A stretch of 64,000 nt of DNA. Origin: Pseudotabrizicola sediminis (GTDB lineage: Bacteria; Pseudomonadota; Alphaproteobacteria; Rhodobacterales; Rhodobacteraceae). Made by a program: the position numbers and the translations under genes. Below are positions 8,315-17,051 of this stretch, piece by piece (the first letter of the stretch is position 1; every line of letters begins with the position of its first letter). The stretch is from contig NZ_RPEM01000004.1 in assembly GCF_004745575.1 (NCBI RefSeq), forward strand, positions 186,001-250,000, given 5' to 3'. Under the pieces are notes generated by a model that did no database searches, was not told the DNA's origin, and saw only the letters and a program-made list of their open reading frames with translations.

Positions 8315-9733
8315 ATGGAGCTGTGGGAGCAGTCTGCAAGCGATCTGTCGCGGATGATTGCCGCGCGAAGCGTGGCCCCGTCTGAAGTGATGGCAGCCTG
8401 TCTGGCGCGGATTGCGGACGTGAACCCGCAGGTGAATGCCGTGGTGTCGCTGCGCGATGCCGATACGCTGATGGCCGAGGCGCGGGCGGCGGATGATCAG
8501 CCGCCAAAGGGCTGGCTGCACGGCCTGCCGCTGGCGGTGAAGGATCTGTGCGCAACCAAGGGCTTGCGCACCACCTGGGGCAGCCCGCTGTTTGCCGATC
8601 ACGTGCCGCAGGCCGATGATCTGCTGGCCGCACGGATGCGGGCCGCGGGCGCGATCTTCATCGGCAAGACCAACACGCCCGAATGGGGGCATGGCAGCCA
8701 TTCGTTCAACCCGGTGTTCGGGGCCACCCGCAACCCCTATGACCTGAGCCGCACGGCGGGCGGGTCATCCGGCGGGGCGGCAGCGGCGCTTGCCGCGCGG
8801 ATGGTGCCGGTGGCCGATGGCAGCGACATGATGGGGTCGTTGCGCAACCCGGCCGGGTTTTGCAACGTCTATGGCTTCCGGCCCAGTTGGGGTCTGGTGC
8901 CTGGCGATGCCGATGGCGATACCTTTCTGGCCACGCTGGCCACCGAAGGCCCGATGGGCCGCACGGTGGAGGATGTGGCCCGCCTGTTGCAGGTGCAGGC
9001 CGGGCCAAACCCGGAAGTGCCCTTCGCCTTGCCGGTGCAGGATTATGCCGCAGGGCTTGAGCGTGCAAGCCTGCGCGGCAAGCGCATTGCATGGTTGGCC
9101 GACTGGGGCGGGGCCTATGCGATGGAGCAGGGGATTCTGCCGCTGTGCGAGACGGCGCTGCGGATGTTTACCGATCAGGGGGCCGAGGTCGAGGCGATTG
9201 CCCCGCCCTTCCCCGCGGGGAAATTGTGGCACAGTTGGACCACCCTGCGCGCCATGCTGAACGCAGGCCGGATGAAGGCGCTGTACGACGACCCGGCCAA
9301 ACGGGCGCAGTTGAAGCCCGAGACTGTTTGGGAAATTGAACAGGGTCAGGGCCTTACCGCGCAGGCGGTGTTCGACGCCTCCACCATCCGCAGCCGCTAT
9401 TACGCCCATATGGCGCCGCTTTTCACCCGGTTCGATGCCATCGCGCTGCCCACGGCGCAGGTCTGGCCCTTTCCGGTTGGCTGGCGCTGGCCGCAAGAGA
9501 TCAACGGCCACACGATGGACACCTATCACCGCTGGATGGAGGTGGTGATCCCGGTCAGCCTGATCGGTCTGCCCGCGCTATCGGTGCCTGTGGGCTTTGG
9601 CGCGGGTGGCCTGCCCATGGGGATGCAACTGGCGGGGCCTGTGGGGGCAGATGCCGCCATTCTGGCGATGGGGCAGGCCTATCACACTGCCACCGACTGG
9701 CCGGGCAAGCGCCCGCCAAACCTTGAGGACTGA
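8315..9733 (+). CDS. Amidase (amidase-signature family)
   Basis: 472 residues, typical family length. The catalytic Ser-cisSer-Lys triad is visible with family spacing: Lys76 (in LAVKDL), cis-Ser151 (GGSSGG) and nucleophile Ser175 (MMGSLRNPA); the 75- and 24-residue distances match characterised members. It hydrolyses a C-N amide bond; substrates vary widely and cannot be read from sequence. It follows the PotD-like gene by 73 bases and is separated from the amidohydrolase gene by one base, so it probably acts on the imported compound. Cytoplasmic, no signal peptide. Confidence 0.9.
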   Translation: MELWEQSASDLSRMIAARSVAPSEVMAACLARIADVNPQVNAVVSLRDADTLMAEARAADDQPPKGWLHGLPLAVKDLCATKGLRTTWGSPLFADHVPQADDLLAARMRAAGAIFIGKTNTPEWGHGSHSFNPVFGATRNPYDLSRTAGGSSGGAAAALAARMVPVADGSDMMGSLRNPAGFCNVYGFRPSWGLVPGDADGDTFLATLATEGPMGRTVEDVARLLQVQAGPNPEVPFALPVQDYAAGLERASLRGKRIAWLADWGGAYAMEQGILPLCETALRMFTDQGAEVEAIAPPFPAGKLWHSWTTLRAMLNAGRMKALYDDPAKRAQLKPETVWEIEQGQGLTAQAVFDASTIRSRYYAHMAPLFTRFDAIALPTAQVWPFPVGWRWPQEINGHTMDTYHRWMEVVIPVSLIGLPALSVPVGFGAGGLPMGMQLAGPVGADAAILAMGQAYHTATDWPGKRPPNLED

Positions 9734-9734
9734 C

Positions 9735-11390
9735 ATGACAGCCGACCTGATTGTGACCAATGCCCGCGTCCTGACGATGGACGCCTTCCACCCCCGCGCC
9801 GAGGCGGTGGCCACCGCGGCGGGGCGCATACTGGCCGTTGGCAAGCGTGCCGACGTGGAGGCGCTGGCGGGGCCGGACACGCAAGTCATTGATGGCAAAG
9901 GGCGCACGGTGTTGCCCGGCTTTGTCGAAAGCCACCTGCATCTGGTGCTGGGCGGGGCGGAGCTTGGGCATCTGCATGTGTCCGGCCTGCATGGGATGGA
10001 GGCCTTGCGCGATGCGTTCCGCCGCTTTGGCGCGGCACACCCCGACCGCCCGCTGCTGATGGCGCAGGGTGCGGATTATGCCATGCTGGATCATCCGGTG
10101 ACACGCCACGATCTGGACGCCATCCTGCCCGACCGCCCCATCGCCATGACGTCGCATGACCATCACACGGTCTGGGCCAACACCGCCGCCCTGCGGGCGG
10201 CGGGCATCCTGCACGGGATGGACACCCCGCATGGGCATGAGGTGGTGATGGGTGCCGATGGTACGGCCACCGGAGAACTGCTTGAATTTGAAGCCTTTGC
10301 GCCGGTGATCGCCTTGGGCGGCGAGGCGCGGCTGAACCTGGGGATCGCGACCGGCGAGGAGCCGTCGCCCTGGCCCGATGCGGCGGAGCGGGCGATTGAC
10401 AAGGCCAAGATCGAGGCTGGTCTGCGGCACTGCGCGGCGCAGGGCATCACCAGCATGGTGAACATGGATGGCAACCGCTATACGCTTGAATTGCTGAGGG
10501 AAATGCAAGCCGAGGGGCGGCTGACCGCGCGGGTCAAGGTGCCCTTCCACTTCAAGCCGCACATGGACCTGTCGGCGCTGGACCGAGCCGAGGACATGAC
10601 GCGGGACTTCAACGATGACTGGCTGCAATCTGGCTTTGTGAAGATGTTCATGGATGGGGTGGTGGACAGCCGCACCGCCTTTATGCTGCGCGACTATCCC
10701 GACCAGCCGGGGCATCGGTCTGAGCCTTTGTTTTCGCAGGATAAATTTTACCAGATTGCGACCGAGATCGACCGGAGGGGGTTGCAGATCGCGGTGCATG
10801 CCATCGGTGACGGGGCGGTGAGGACCACGATTGATGGGTATGAGGCGGCTCAAAAAGCCAATGGGCGCCGCGACAGCCGGCACCGGATCGAGCATATCGA
10901 GTTGATCGACGCCAGCGACATCCCCCGGCTTGGCGCGCTTGGCATTACCGCCAGCCTGCAACCGCCGCACCCGCCGGGGGCGATGGATTTCCCTTTGATG
11001 CCGACGCTGGACCGGATCGGGCGGGCACGGTGGAAGGATGCCTATCTGTGGAAAACCCTTGCAGATCAGGGGGCTGCGCTGGCCTTTGCCAGTGACTGGC
11101 CGGTAACCGATGTGTCGGTGATGCGCGGGATGCAGGCAGCTTTGACCCGTGTGCCCTATGAAGGGTGTGCCGATGAACGGGTAGGGCTGATGGCCAGCTT
11201 GCACGCCTACACCGCAGGCGGGGCATGGGCGGCGCATCGCGAGCACCTGGTCGGGCGGCTGGTGCCCGGCATGGCGGCGGATCTGGTGATGATTGACGGC
11301 GATGTGGAGGCGACCCCGCCCGAGGCCATGGGCACAACCGGCATCGCGCTGACGATTTGCGGCGGGCGGATCACGCATCAGGCGATGTGA
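9735..11390 (+). CDS. Amidohydrolase family protein, YtcJ-like (COG1574)
   Basis: 551 residues from ATG 9735, one base past the amidase stop; longer in-frame starts would sit inside the amidase gene. It shows the metal-dependent hydrolase opening ADLIVTNARVLTMD, a metal-site segment ESHLHLVLGG (HLH in place of HxH), a VDSRTAF segment and a late FASDWPVTD metal motif. Members of this group are usually annotated as exoenzyme-regulatory or amide/cyclic-amide hydrolases, and few have proven substrates. Coupling with the amidase suggests successive hydrolytic steps. The long reverse-strand frame covering it is an artefact of codon bias. Confidence 0.88.
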   Translation: MTADLIVTNARVLTMDAFHPRAEAVATAAGRILAVGKRADVEALAGPDTQVIDGKGRTVLPGFVESHLHLVLGGAELGHLHVSGLHGMEALRDAFRRFGAAHPDRPLLMAQGADYAMLDHPVTRHDLDAILPDRPIAMTSHDHHTVWANTAALRAAGILHGMDTPHGHEVVMGADGTATGELLEFEAFAPVIALGGEARLNLGIATGEEPSPWPDAAERAIDKAKIEAGLRHCAAQGITSMVNMDGNRYTLELLREMQAEGRLTARVKVPFHFKPHMDLSALDRAEDMTRDFNDDWLQSGFVKMFMDGVVDSRTAFMLRDYPDQPGHRSEPLFSQDKFYQIATEIDRRGLQIAVHAIGDGAVRTTIDGYEAAQKANGRRDSRHRIEHIELIDASDIPRLGALGITASLQPPHPPGAMDFPLMPTLDRIGRARWKDAYLWKTLADQGAALAFASDWPVTDVSVMRGMQAALTRVPYEGCADERVGLMASLHAYTAGGAWAAHREHLVGRLVPGMAADLVMIDGDVEATPPEAMGTTGIALTICGGRITHQAM

Positions 11391-11464
11391 CGGCAAGGGT
11401 CTGAAAAGGCTTGAAATTTTCGGTATGGTTTGGGTCTGATCCGCGTCTGGTTTGTGTATGGTTT

Positions 11465-11489
11465 ACGTCATGACGTTTGTGCGCAAACG
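11465..11489. promoter_or_regulatory. Two abutting palindromes upstream of ridA
   Basis: ACGTCATGACGT (11465-11476) is a perfect 12-base palindrome. It overlaps a second inverted repeat, CGTTTG-TGCG-CAAACG (11474-11489). They lie in the 240-base gap between the amidohydrolase gene and ridA, the longest spacer in this cluster and the likely site of an internal promoter. Operator function is inferred; the LysR gene at 12740 is the nearest regulator. Confidence 0.4.
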
Positions 11490-11630
11490 AGGATCTTTCG
11501 CTTACCGGTCTGCCCTGCCCCGATTAGGATATGCCTACGCAACGTGATGCCAGACCATGCTTTTGCTTTAGCCAAAACCGGCGCATGCTGACGCAAGCGT
11601 CTGATCCGCCCTTCACGCACCGAGGTTTTC

Positions 11631-12044
11631 ATGGCCCATACCCGCCACCGCAAGTTCAACACCAAGGACACATACCCAGAACAGAAGCTGGACAATGATC
11701 TGGCGCAGGCTGTGGTGGCGCGGGGGCGCATGGTGTTCCTGCGCGGCCAGTGCCCGCAGGACTTGGACACCGCGCAAAACATAGGCAGCCATGACCCGGT
11801 GGAGCAGACCCACAAGGTGATGCAGAACATCCGGCAGCTGCTGGAAGAGGTTGGCGGCAGCATGGAGCATCTGTGCAAGGTGGTGGTTTACCTTACGGAC
11901 GTGCGCCACCGCGAGGCGGTGTACCGCACCATGGGGGAATACATAAAGGACGTGCATCCGGTGTCCACCGGCGTGGTCGTCACCGCGCTGGCCCGGCCGG
12001 ACTGGCTGGTGGAGATCGACGGCACTGCCGTCATTCCGGACTAG
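11631..12044 (+). CDS. RidA family protein (YjgF/UK114)
   Basis: 137 residues with the small trimeric RidA fold signature: a GQCPQDL segment, the middle EHLCKVVVYLTDVRHRE, and the C-terminal ALARPDWLVEIDGTAV, whose Arg122 matches the archetypal active-site arginine of imine-hydrolysing RidA. These enzymes destroy reactive enamine/imine intermediates. Its position five bases before a DUF1028 gene and after two amide hydrolases suggests the pathway releases an unstable imine, for example by oxidative deamination. An acylated-amine hydrolase role, seen in some subfamilies, is possible. Confidence 0.88.
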   Translation: MAHTRHRKFNTKDTYPEQKLDNDLAQAVVARGRMVFLRGQCPQDLDTAQNIGSHDPVEQTHKVMQNIRQLLEEVGGSMEHLCKVVVYLTDVRHREAVYRTMGEYIKDVHPVSTGVVVTALARPDWLVEIDGTAVIPD

Positions 12045-12048
12045 GGCC

Positions 12049-12720
12049 ATGACATTTTCGCTGATTGCCCGTTGTGCGCGGACCGGCCAGTTCGGCATGG
12101 TGATCGCCTCATCCTCTCCAGCCGTGGCGGCGCGCTGTGCGCATGTGCGGGCGGGTGTGGGGGCGGTGGCGAGCCAGAACGTGACCGACCCGGGCCTGGG
12201 GCCGTTGCTGCTGGACCAGATGCAGGCGGGCTTGTCTGCGCCGGACGCGCTGGCACAGGTGACGGCGGGGCGGGCGCATATTGATTACCGGCAGTTGCTG
12301 GTGATTGACGCTCAGGGCCGGACGGCTGTTCATTCGGGCAAGCAGGTTCTGGGGGTGTGGGGTGAGGCTGCGGGCATGGAATGTGCGGCGGGGGGCAATC
12401 TGCTGGCCGATGACGCGGTTCCCGCAGCCATGGTTGCCGCCTTTGAATCGGCCAGCGGCGCTTTGGGCGACCGGCTGATGGCGTCGCTGGAGGCGGGGCT
12501 GGCTGCGGGGGGCGAGGCGGGGCCGGTGCATTCTGCCGGGCTGACGCTGGCCGACCGGCTGGCATGGCCATTGGCCGATCTGCGGATCGACTGGGCCGAT
12601 GACCCGATCGGTATGTTGCGCGCGGCGTGGGAGGTGTATCATCCGCAGATGCAGGCTTACGCACAGCGTGCGACGGACCCGAGCGCTGCCCCCAGCTATG
12701 GCGTGCCCGGCGATGAATGA
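12049..12720 (+). CDS. DUF1028 family protein (Ntn-hydrolase-like)
   Basis: 223 residues. The beginning MTFSLIARCARTGQFGMVIASSSPAVAARCAHV and the later AGVGAVASQNVTDPGLG region are typical of DUF1028 (COG3342), a family with an Ntn-hydrolase-like fold and no firmly established activity. The gene starts five bases after ridA, an arrangement seen in organic-nitrogen catabolic clusters. A cytoplasmic amide or peptide hydrolase is the family-based expectation. Confidence 0.85.
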   Translation: MTFSLIARCARTGQFGMVIASSSPAVAARCAHVRAGVGAVASQNVTDPGLGPLLLDQMQAGLSAPDALAQVTAGRAHIDYRQLLVIDAQGRTAVHSGKQVLGVWGEAAGMECAAGGNLLADDAVPAAMVAAFESASGALGDRLMASLEAGLAAGGEAGPVHSAGLTLADRLAWPLADLRIDWADDPIGMLRAAWEVYHPQMQAYAQRATDPSAAPSYGVPGDE

Positions 12721-12739
12721 TCCCGTCTGAAAGGCCAAG

Positions 12740-13687
12740 ATGCCCCTGCGCTTTACCCTTCGGCAGCTGGAATACCTTGTCGCGGTGGGCGAGGCCGGGT
12801 CGATTGCGGTGGCGGCAGAGCGGGTGAGCGTGTCGTCGCCGTCGATTTCGGCCGCGATTGCCCATCTGGAGCAGGAATTCGGGTTGCAGCTGTTTGTCCG
12901 CCGCCATGCGCAGGGATTGACGCTGACCAGCCCGGGCCGTCAGATTTTCGACCACGCGCGGCAGGTTCTGGCGCAAGCGGGGCAGTTGAACGATCTGGCG
13001 GGCAGCATCACCCAGACCGTGCAGGGGCGGCTGCATGTCGGCGGGCTGATCACTTTTGCACAGGTGATCCTGCCGCAACTGCGCCGCAGCTTTACCGCGT
13101 TGCACCCGCAGGTAGAGTTTCACCAGTCCGAAGGTGACCAGTCTGACCTGTATGACGGGTTGCGCAATGCCACGCTGGATGCGGCCCTGGGCTATGATCT
13201 CGACAGTCCTGCCGATCTGGAGTTTGTGCCGCTGGCCAGCCTGACGCCCTATGCCGTGCTGGCGGCCAGCCATCCGCTTGCGGGGCAGGACAGCCTGACG
13301 CCGCAGGATCTGGCACCGCATCCGATGGTGCTGCTGGACCTGCCGCTGTCGGCCGATTACTTTCTGTCATGCTTTCACGCCGCCGGGGTGAGGCCGCGCA
13401 TCGTGGAGCGCACCCGTGACATGGGGGTGATGCACAGCCTTGTCGGGCAGGGCTTTGGCTATTCCATCGCCAATATCCGCCCGTGGTCGGACCGGTCGCC
13501 CGATGGGCAGCCGTTGCGCTTTGTGCCACTTGCGGGCGCGGTGCGCCCGATGCGGCTGGGGCTGATCCTGCCGGTGGGGGCGCGGTCGTCGCTGACGCTG
13601 CGGGCCTTTGTCGGCCATTGCCAGGGCCAGCTGACACCGGAAAAGGTGCGCAGTCTGAGCCCGTCGATTGATCCGGGGTCCGGTTAG
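12740..13687 (+). CDS. LysR-family transcriptional regulator
   Basis: 315 residues. N-terminal winged helix-turn-helix (residues 8-66: FTLRQLEYLVAVGEAGSIAVAAERV...SSPSISAAIAHLEQEFG) followed by the two-lobe periplasmic-binding-like effector domain. It lies between the transporter-amidase-RidA block and the flavoprotein-Rieske block, all on the same strand, and probably senses the imported substrate or an intermediate. LysR proteins usually regulate an adjacent divergent gene; here none is divergent, so targets must be the flanking co-directional promoters. Confidence 0.9.
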   Translation: MPLRFTLRQLEYLVAVGEAGSIAVAAERVSVSSPSISAAIAHLEQEFGLQLFVRRHAQGLTLTSPGRQIFDHARQVLAQAGQLNDLAGSITQTVQGRLHVGGLITFAQVILPQLRRSFTALHPQVEFHQSEGDQSDLYDGLRNATLDAALGYDLDSPADLEFVPLASLTPYAVLAASHPLAGQDSLTPQDLAPHPMVLLDLPLSADYFLSCFHAAGVRPRIVERTRDMGVMHSLVGQGFGYSIANIRPWSDRSPDGQPLRFVPLAGAVRPMRLGLILPVGARSSLTLRAFVGHCQGQLTPEKVRSLSPSIDPGSG

Positions 13688-13780
13688 GCTGCGCCTTGGC
13701 AAGGCTGAGACAGATCATCGTTTTGCCAAAGCAAGGGAGGGATTACAGCTTTCACGGACCCGTCAGCGAAAGGACGCCCG

Positions 13781-15016
13781 ATGAGCCCTGAGACAATTCC
13801 CACATTGGTGATCGGCGGCGGTCAGGCGGGGATTGCCACCTCTGCCCATCTGGCGCAGCACGGCGTGCCGCATCTGGTGCTGGAGCGCGCCCGGATTGCC
13901 GAGCGCTGGCGGTCGGAGCGGTGGGACTCGCTGGTTGCCAATGGCCCCGCGTGGCATGACCGGTTTCCGGCGATGGAGTTTGAGGGTCTGGACCCCGATG
14001 CCTTTGCCGGCAAGGACCGGGTGGCCGATTACTTCGAGGCCTTTGCGGCGCGGATCAAGGCGCCGGTCCGCTGCGGGGTGGAGGTGGTGGCGCTGCACCG
14101 CCTGCCCTCGGGCGCGTTCCGCGCCGAAACCAGGGATGGTGTGATCGAGGCAGAGCAGGTGGTGGTCGCCACCGGCCCGTTCCAGAAACCGCTGATCCCA
14201 GCCATGGTTCCGGCGCAGGCGGGGCTGATGCAGCTGCATTCCAGTGCCTACAAGAACCCCGCTCAGCTTCCAAAAGGCGCGGTGCTGGTGGTGGGCGCGG
14301 GGTCATCGGGCGCGCAGATTGCCGAGGAATTGCAGCGCTCGGGGCGTCAGGTTTACCTGTCGGTCGGCCCGCATGACCGCCCGCCCCGCCGCTATCGCGG
14401 GCAGGATTTTGTCTGGTGGCTGGGGAAGCTGGGGAAATGGGACGCCAAGGCCAAGGAACCGGGCACCGAGCATGTGACGATTGCCGTCAGCGGGGCCTAT
14501 GGCGGGCAGACGATGGATTTCCGCAGGCTGGCCACGCAGGGGGTGGTGCTGCTGGGCCGCGCCAATGGCTTTGCGGAGGGGGCTGTGACGGTCAGTGCCG
14601 ACCTTGCGCAGAACATCGCGCGGGGGGATGCGAATTATCTGTCGGTGCTGGATGAGGCGGATGCCTATGCCGCCGCCCATGGGCTTGATTTTCCCGAAGA
14701 CCCGGAGGCACGCATCTTTGCGCCGCTGCCGGGCTGCGTGACGCAACCTGTGCTGTCGCTTGATCTGGCGGCGCATGGCATCACCAGCATCCTCTGGGCC
14801 ACCGGATTTGCGCTGGATTACGGCTGGATCAAGATAGATGCATTTGACCCGCAGGGCCGCCCGCTGCACAGCGAGGGCGTGTCGCAGGTGCCGGGGCTGT
14901 ATTTCGTGGGGCTGCCATGGCTGTCGTGCCGGGGGTCGGCGTTCATCTGGGGGGCGTGGCGCGATGCGGAACGGCTGGCGGCCCATATTGCCGCGCGGGT
15001 GCGTGCAGATGCCTGA
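13781..15016 (+). CDS. FAD/NAD(P)-dependent flavoprotein, FMO-like (CzcO family)
   Basis: 411 residues with two Rossmann dinucleotide motifs: GGGQAG (12-17) for FAD and GAGSSG (172-177) for NAD(P). An ATGPF hinge follows the first domain. This architecture is that of flavin-containing monooxygenases and CzcO-type flavoproteins, which hydroxylate N, S or carbonyl carbon. The next gene is a Rieske oxygenase, so the two may be successive oxidative steps. The Rieske component would need an electron donor, and this protein has no iron-sulfur or FMN domain, so it is probably not that reductase. Confidence 0.85.
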   Translation: MSPETIPTLVIGGGQAGIATSAHLAQHGVPHLVLERARIAERWRSERWDSLVANGPAWHDRFPAMEFEGLDPDAFAGKDRVADYFEAFAARIKAPVRCGVEVVALHRLPSGAFRAETRDGVIEAEQVVVATGPFQKPLIPAMVPAQAGLMQLHSSAYKNPAQLPKGAVLVVGAGSSGAQIAEELQRSGRQVYLSVGPHDRPPRRYRGQDFVWWLGKLGKWDAKAKEPGTEHVTIAVSGAYGGQTMDFRRLATQGVVLLGRANGFAEGAVTVSADLAQNIARGDANYLSVLDEADAYAAAHGLDFPEDPEARIFAPLPGCVTQPVLSLDLAAHGITSILWATGFALDYGWIKIDAFDPQGRPLHSEGVSQVPGLYFVGLPWLSCRGSAFIWGAWRDAERLAAHIAARVRADA

Positions 15017-15137
15017 GCGGCGGGCACTGCATGAGGTATTGCGCAGAATTGCCTGCGGCCCGGCCACATCGGGCTTGCCCGCCCCGCGATCCTTCCGCAT
15101 CCTGACGCGGTAACCCTACGGCAGACGGAGGTGTCTG

Positions 15138-16271
15138 ATGACCCGCCACGACTTGAAGCTGACCCCCCTTGCCGAATTGCGCGCCAATGTGGCGCAACCG
15201 TTCGAGCGTGCAACCGCGATGCCGAAATCGGTCTATACCTCGCCCGACTTTGCCGCGCTGGAGGAACAGCACATCTTTGCTGCCGAGTGGCTGTGCGCCG
15301 GGCGGGCCGATGCTTTGCCCAACCCCGGTGATTACCTGACCATGGAAATCTCGGGCGAGCCGATCATCATTCTGCGCGACCGGGATGGCACGCTGCGGGG
15401 CCTGTCCAACGTGTGCCGCCACCGGATGAGCACGCTGCTGGAAGGGCGGGGCAATACGCGGGCGATTGTCTGCCCCTATCATGCCTGGACCTATAACCTT
15501 GACGGCACGTTGCGCGGTGCGCCTGCGATGACGCTGAATGAGGGGTTCTGCAAGGACCAGATCGCGCTGCCGAAGGTGCGGGTCGAGACCTGGCTGGGTT
15601 GGATCATGGTGACCCTGAACCCGGATGCGGCCCCGCCTGCCGAGGTGCTGATGGATGTTGAGAACCTCGTCGGGTATCTCGATATGGGAAACTATGTGGA
15701 GGCGTTCCGCGAGGAGTTCCACTGGAACACCAACTGGAAGGTGCTGGCCGAGAATTTCATGGAAAGCTACCATCTGCCGGTCTGCCACCACGACACCATC
15801 GGCGGCACGGTGGACCTACTCAAGATGACATGCCCCGAAGGCTTTCCGGCCTTTAACTACCATTACATCGTCAAGAACGACTCGCTGCCGCTGACGCTGG
15901 CGCATCCGTCGAACACCACGCTGGTGGGCGAGGAGCGGCGGATTACATGGCTGTTGTCGGTTTATCCGGCGCTGCTGATTACCCTGACGCCGGGGTATTT
16001 CTGGTATCTGTGCCTAACGCCAGACGGGCCGGGCAAGGTGCGCGTGCTGTTTGGCGGCGGGCTTGCCCCCGACTGGGCCGCCGACCCCGAGGCACCCGCG
16101 CATTTCGCGGCGCTGAAGGCGCTGCTGGATGATGTGAATGTCGAGGACAAGGGTTGTGTGGAACGGGTTTATCGCGGCCTGTGTGCGCAGATGTCCGTTC
16201 CCGGTGCGCTGAGCCATCTGGAGCGGCCGAATTTCGAGTTTGCCACCTATATCGCCGGTAAGATGCCCTGA
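15138..16271 (+). CDS. Rieske non-heme iron oxygenase, alpha subunit
   Basis: 377 residues. The Rieske [2Fe-2S] ligands are Cys93-X-His95 and Cys112-X2-His115 (CRH...CPYH). The catalytic domain begins NWKVLAENFMESYHLPVCHH, giving His212 and His217 of the mononuclear iron site. It resembles the quaternary-amine and aromatic-ring oxygenase group that removes N-methyl groups or hydroxylates rings; sequence does not decide the substrate. No dedicated reductase gene lies next to it. It is clearly distinct from the betaine monooxygenase at 40265. Confidence 0.88.
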   Translation: MTRHDLKLTPLAELRANVAQPFERATAMPKSVYTSPDFAALEEQHIFAAEWLCAGRADALPNPGDYLTMEISGEPIIILRDRDGTLRGLSNVCRHRMSTLLEGRGNTRAIVCPYHAWTYNLDGTLRGAPAMTLNEGFCKDQIALPKVRVETWLGWIMVTLNPDAAPPAEVLMDVENLVGYLDMGNYVEAFREEFHWNTNWKVLAENFMESYHLPVCHHDTIGGTVDLLKMTCPEGFPAFNYHYIVKNDSLPLTLAHPSNTTLVGEERRITWLLSVYPALLITLTPGYFWYLCLTPDGPGKVRVLFGGGLAPDWAADPEAPAHFAALKALLDDVNVEDKGCVERVYRGLCAQMSVPGALSHLERPNFEFATYIAGKMP

Positions 16272-16334
16272 CCCATCTGCTTGTTCCCCCTGCCCCGCGT
16301 GTCTAGGTTGGACCCAGACCAGAGCGAGGGCCTT

Positions 16335-17051
16335 GTGGACAGCCGCACCACCCATCACGACCGCATTCTGGCGGAGTTGCGCGACCGGATTACCGGCGGC
16401 GACTGGCCGCCCGGGTTTCAACTGCCGTTTGAAACCCAGCTTGCGCAGCAGCAGGGCGTGTCGCGGATGACGATGAACAAGGTGCTGGGGCAGCTGACGC
16501 GCGAAGGGTTTCTGGTGCGGCGCAAGAAGCTGGGCACCTTTGTGGCGCAGCCGATGGCGCAGGCGGCGGTGATGGCGATTACCGATATCGAGGCCGAGGT
16601 GCGGGCGCTGGGACTTGAGTGGCGCTTTGCGCTGAGCTTGCGCGAGTTGCGTGCGCCCCGCCCCGATGAGGCACAGGCGGCGCGAACCGACAGCGCAGCG
16701 CCGGTGCTGGCGTTGCAGGGGGTGCATTACGCGGGGGATCAGCCGTTCTGTCATGAGGCGCGGATCATCAATCCGGTCAGCGCGCCCGCAGCACTTGCGC
16801 AGGACTTTCGCACCATTGCCCCCGGCCAGTGGCTGCTGCGCGAAATTCCGTGGACATCGGCCGACCACCGCATCCGCGCGCTGAACGCGCCCGCGGCGAT
16901 GGCGCGCGCGCTGGCGCTGCCGGTGGGGGAGGCCTGCCTGGAAGTCACCCGCCGCACGGAAAGCGCCGGGCAATGGGTGACGCTGGTGAGTCAGACCTAC
17001 CCCGGCACACGGCACCAGCTGGTCAGCCGGTTCACCCCCGAGGCGCGCTAG
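16335..17051 (+). CDS. hutC: Histidine utilisation repressor HutC (GntR family)
   Basis: 238 residues from GTG 16335; earlier in-frame TTG codons at 16281 and 16308 are possible, but GAGCGAGGG lies just before the GTG and the family starts about eight residues before the first helix. An N-terminal GntR winged helix (ITGGDWPPGFQLPFETQLAQQQGVSRMT...) is followed by a UTRA effector domain. HutC represses hut genes and is released by urocanate. Its 3' end overlaps the convergent hutD by 20 bases. The predicted operator is the palindrome between hutI and hutF. Confidence 0.88.
   Translation: MDSRTTHHDRILAELRDRITGGDWPPGFQLPFETQLAQQQGVSRMTMNKVLGQLTREGFLVRRKKLGTFVAQPMAQAAVMAITDIEAEVRALGLEWRFALSLRELRAPRPDEAQAARTDSAAPVLALQGVHYAGDQPFCHEARIINPVSAPAALAQDFRTIAPGQWLLREIPWTSADHRIRALNAPAAMARALALPVGEACLEVTRRTESAGQWVTLVSQTYPGTRHQLVSRFTPEAR

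Noticed and set aside
9555-11396. 613-codon open frame on the minus strand
   Set aside because: Antisense to the YtcJ-like amidohydrolase; no recognisable domain.
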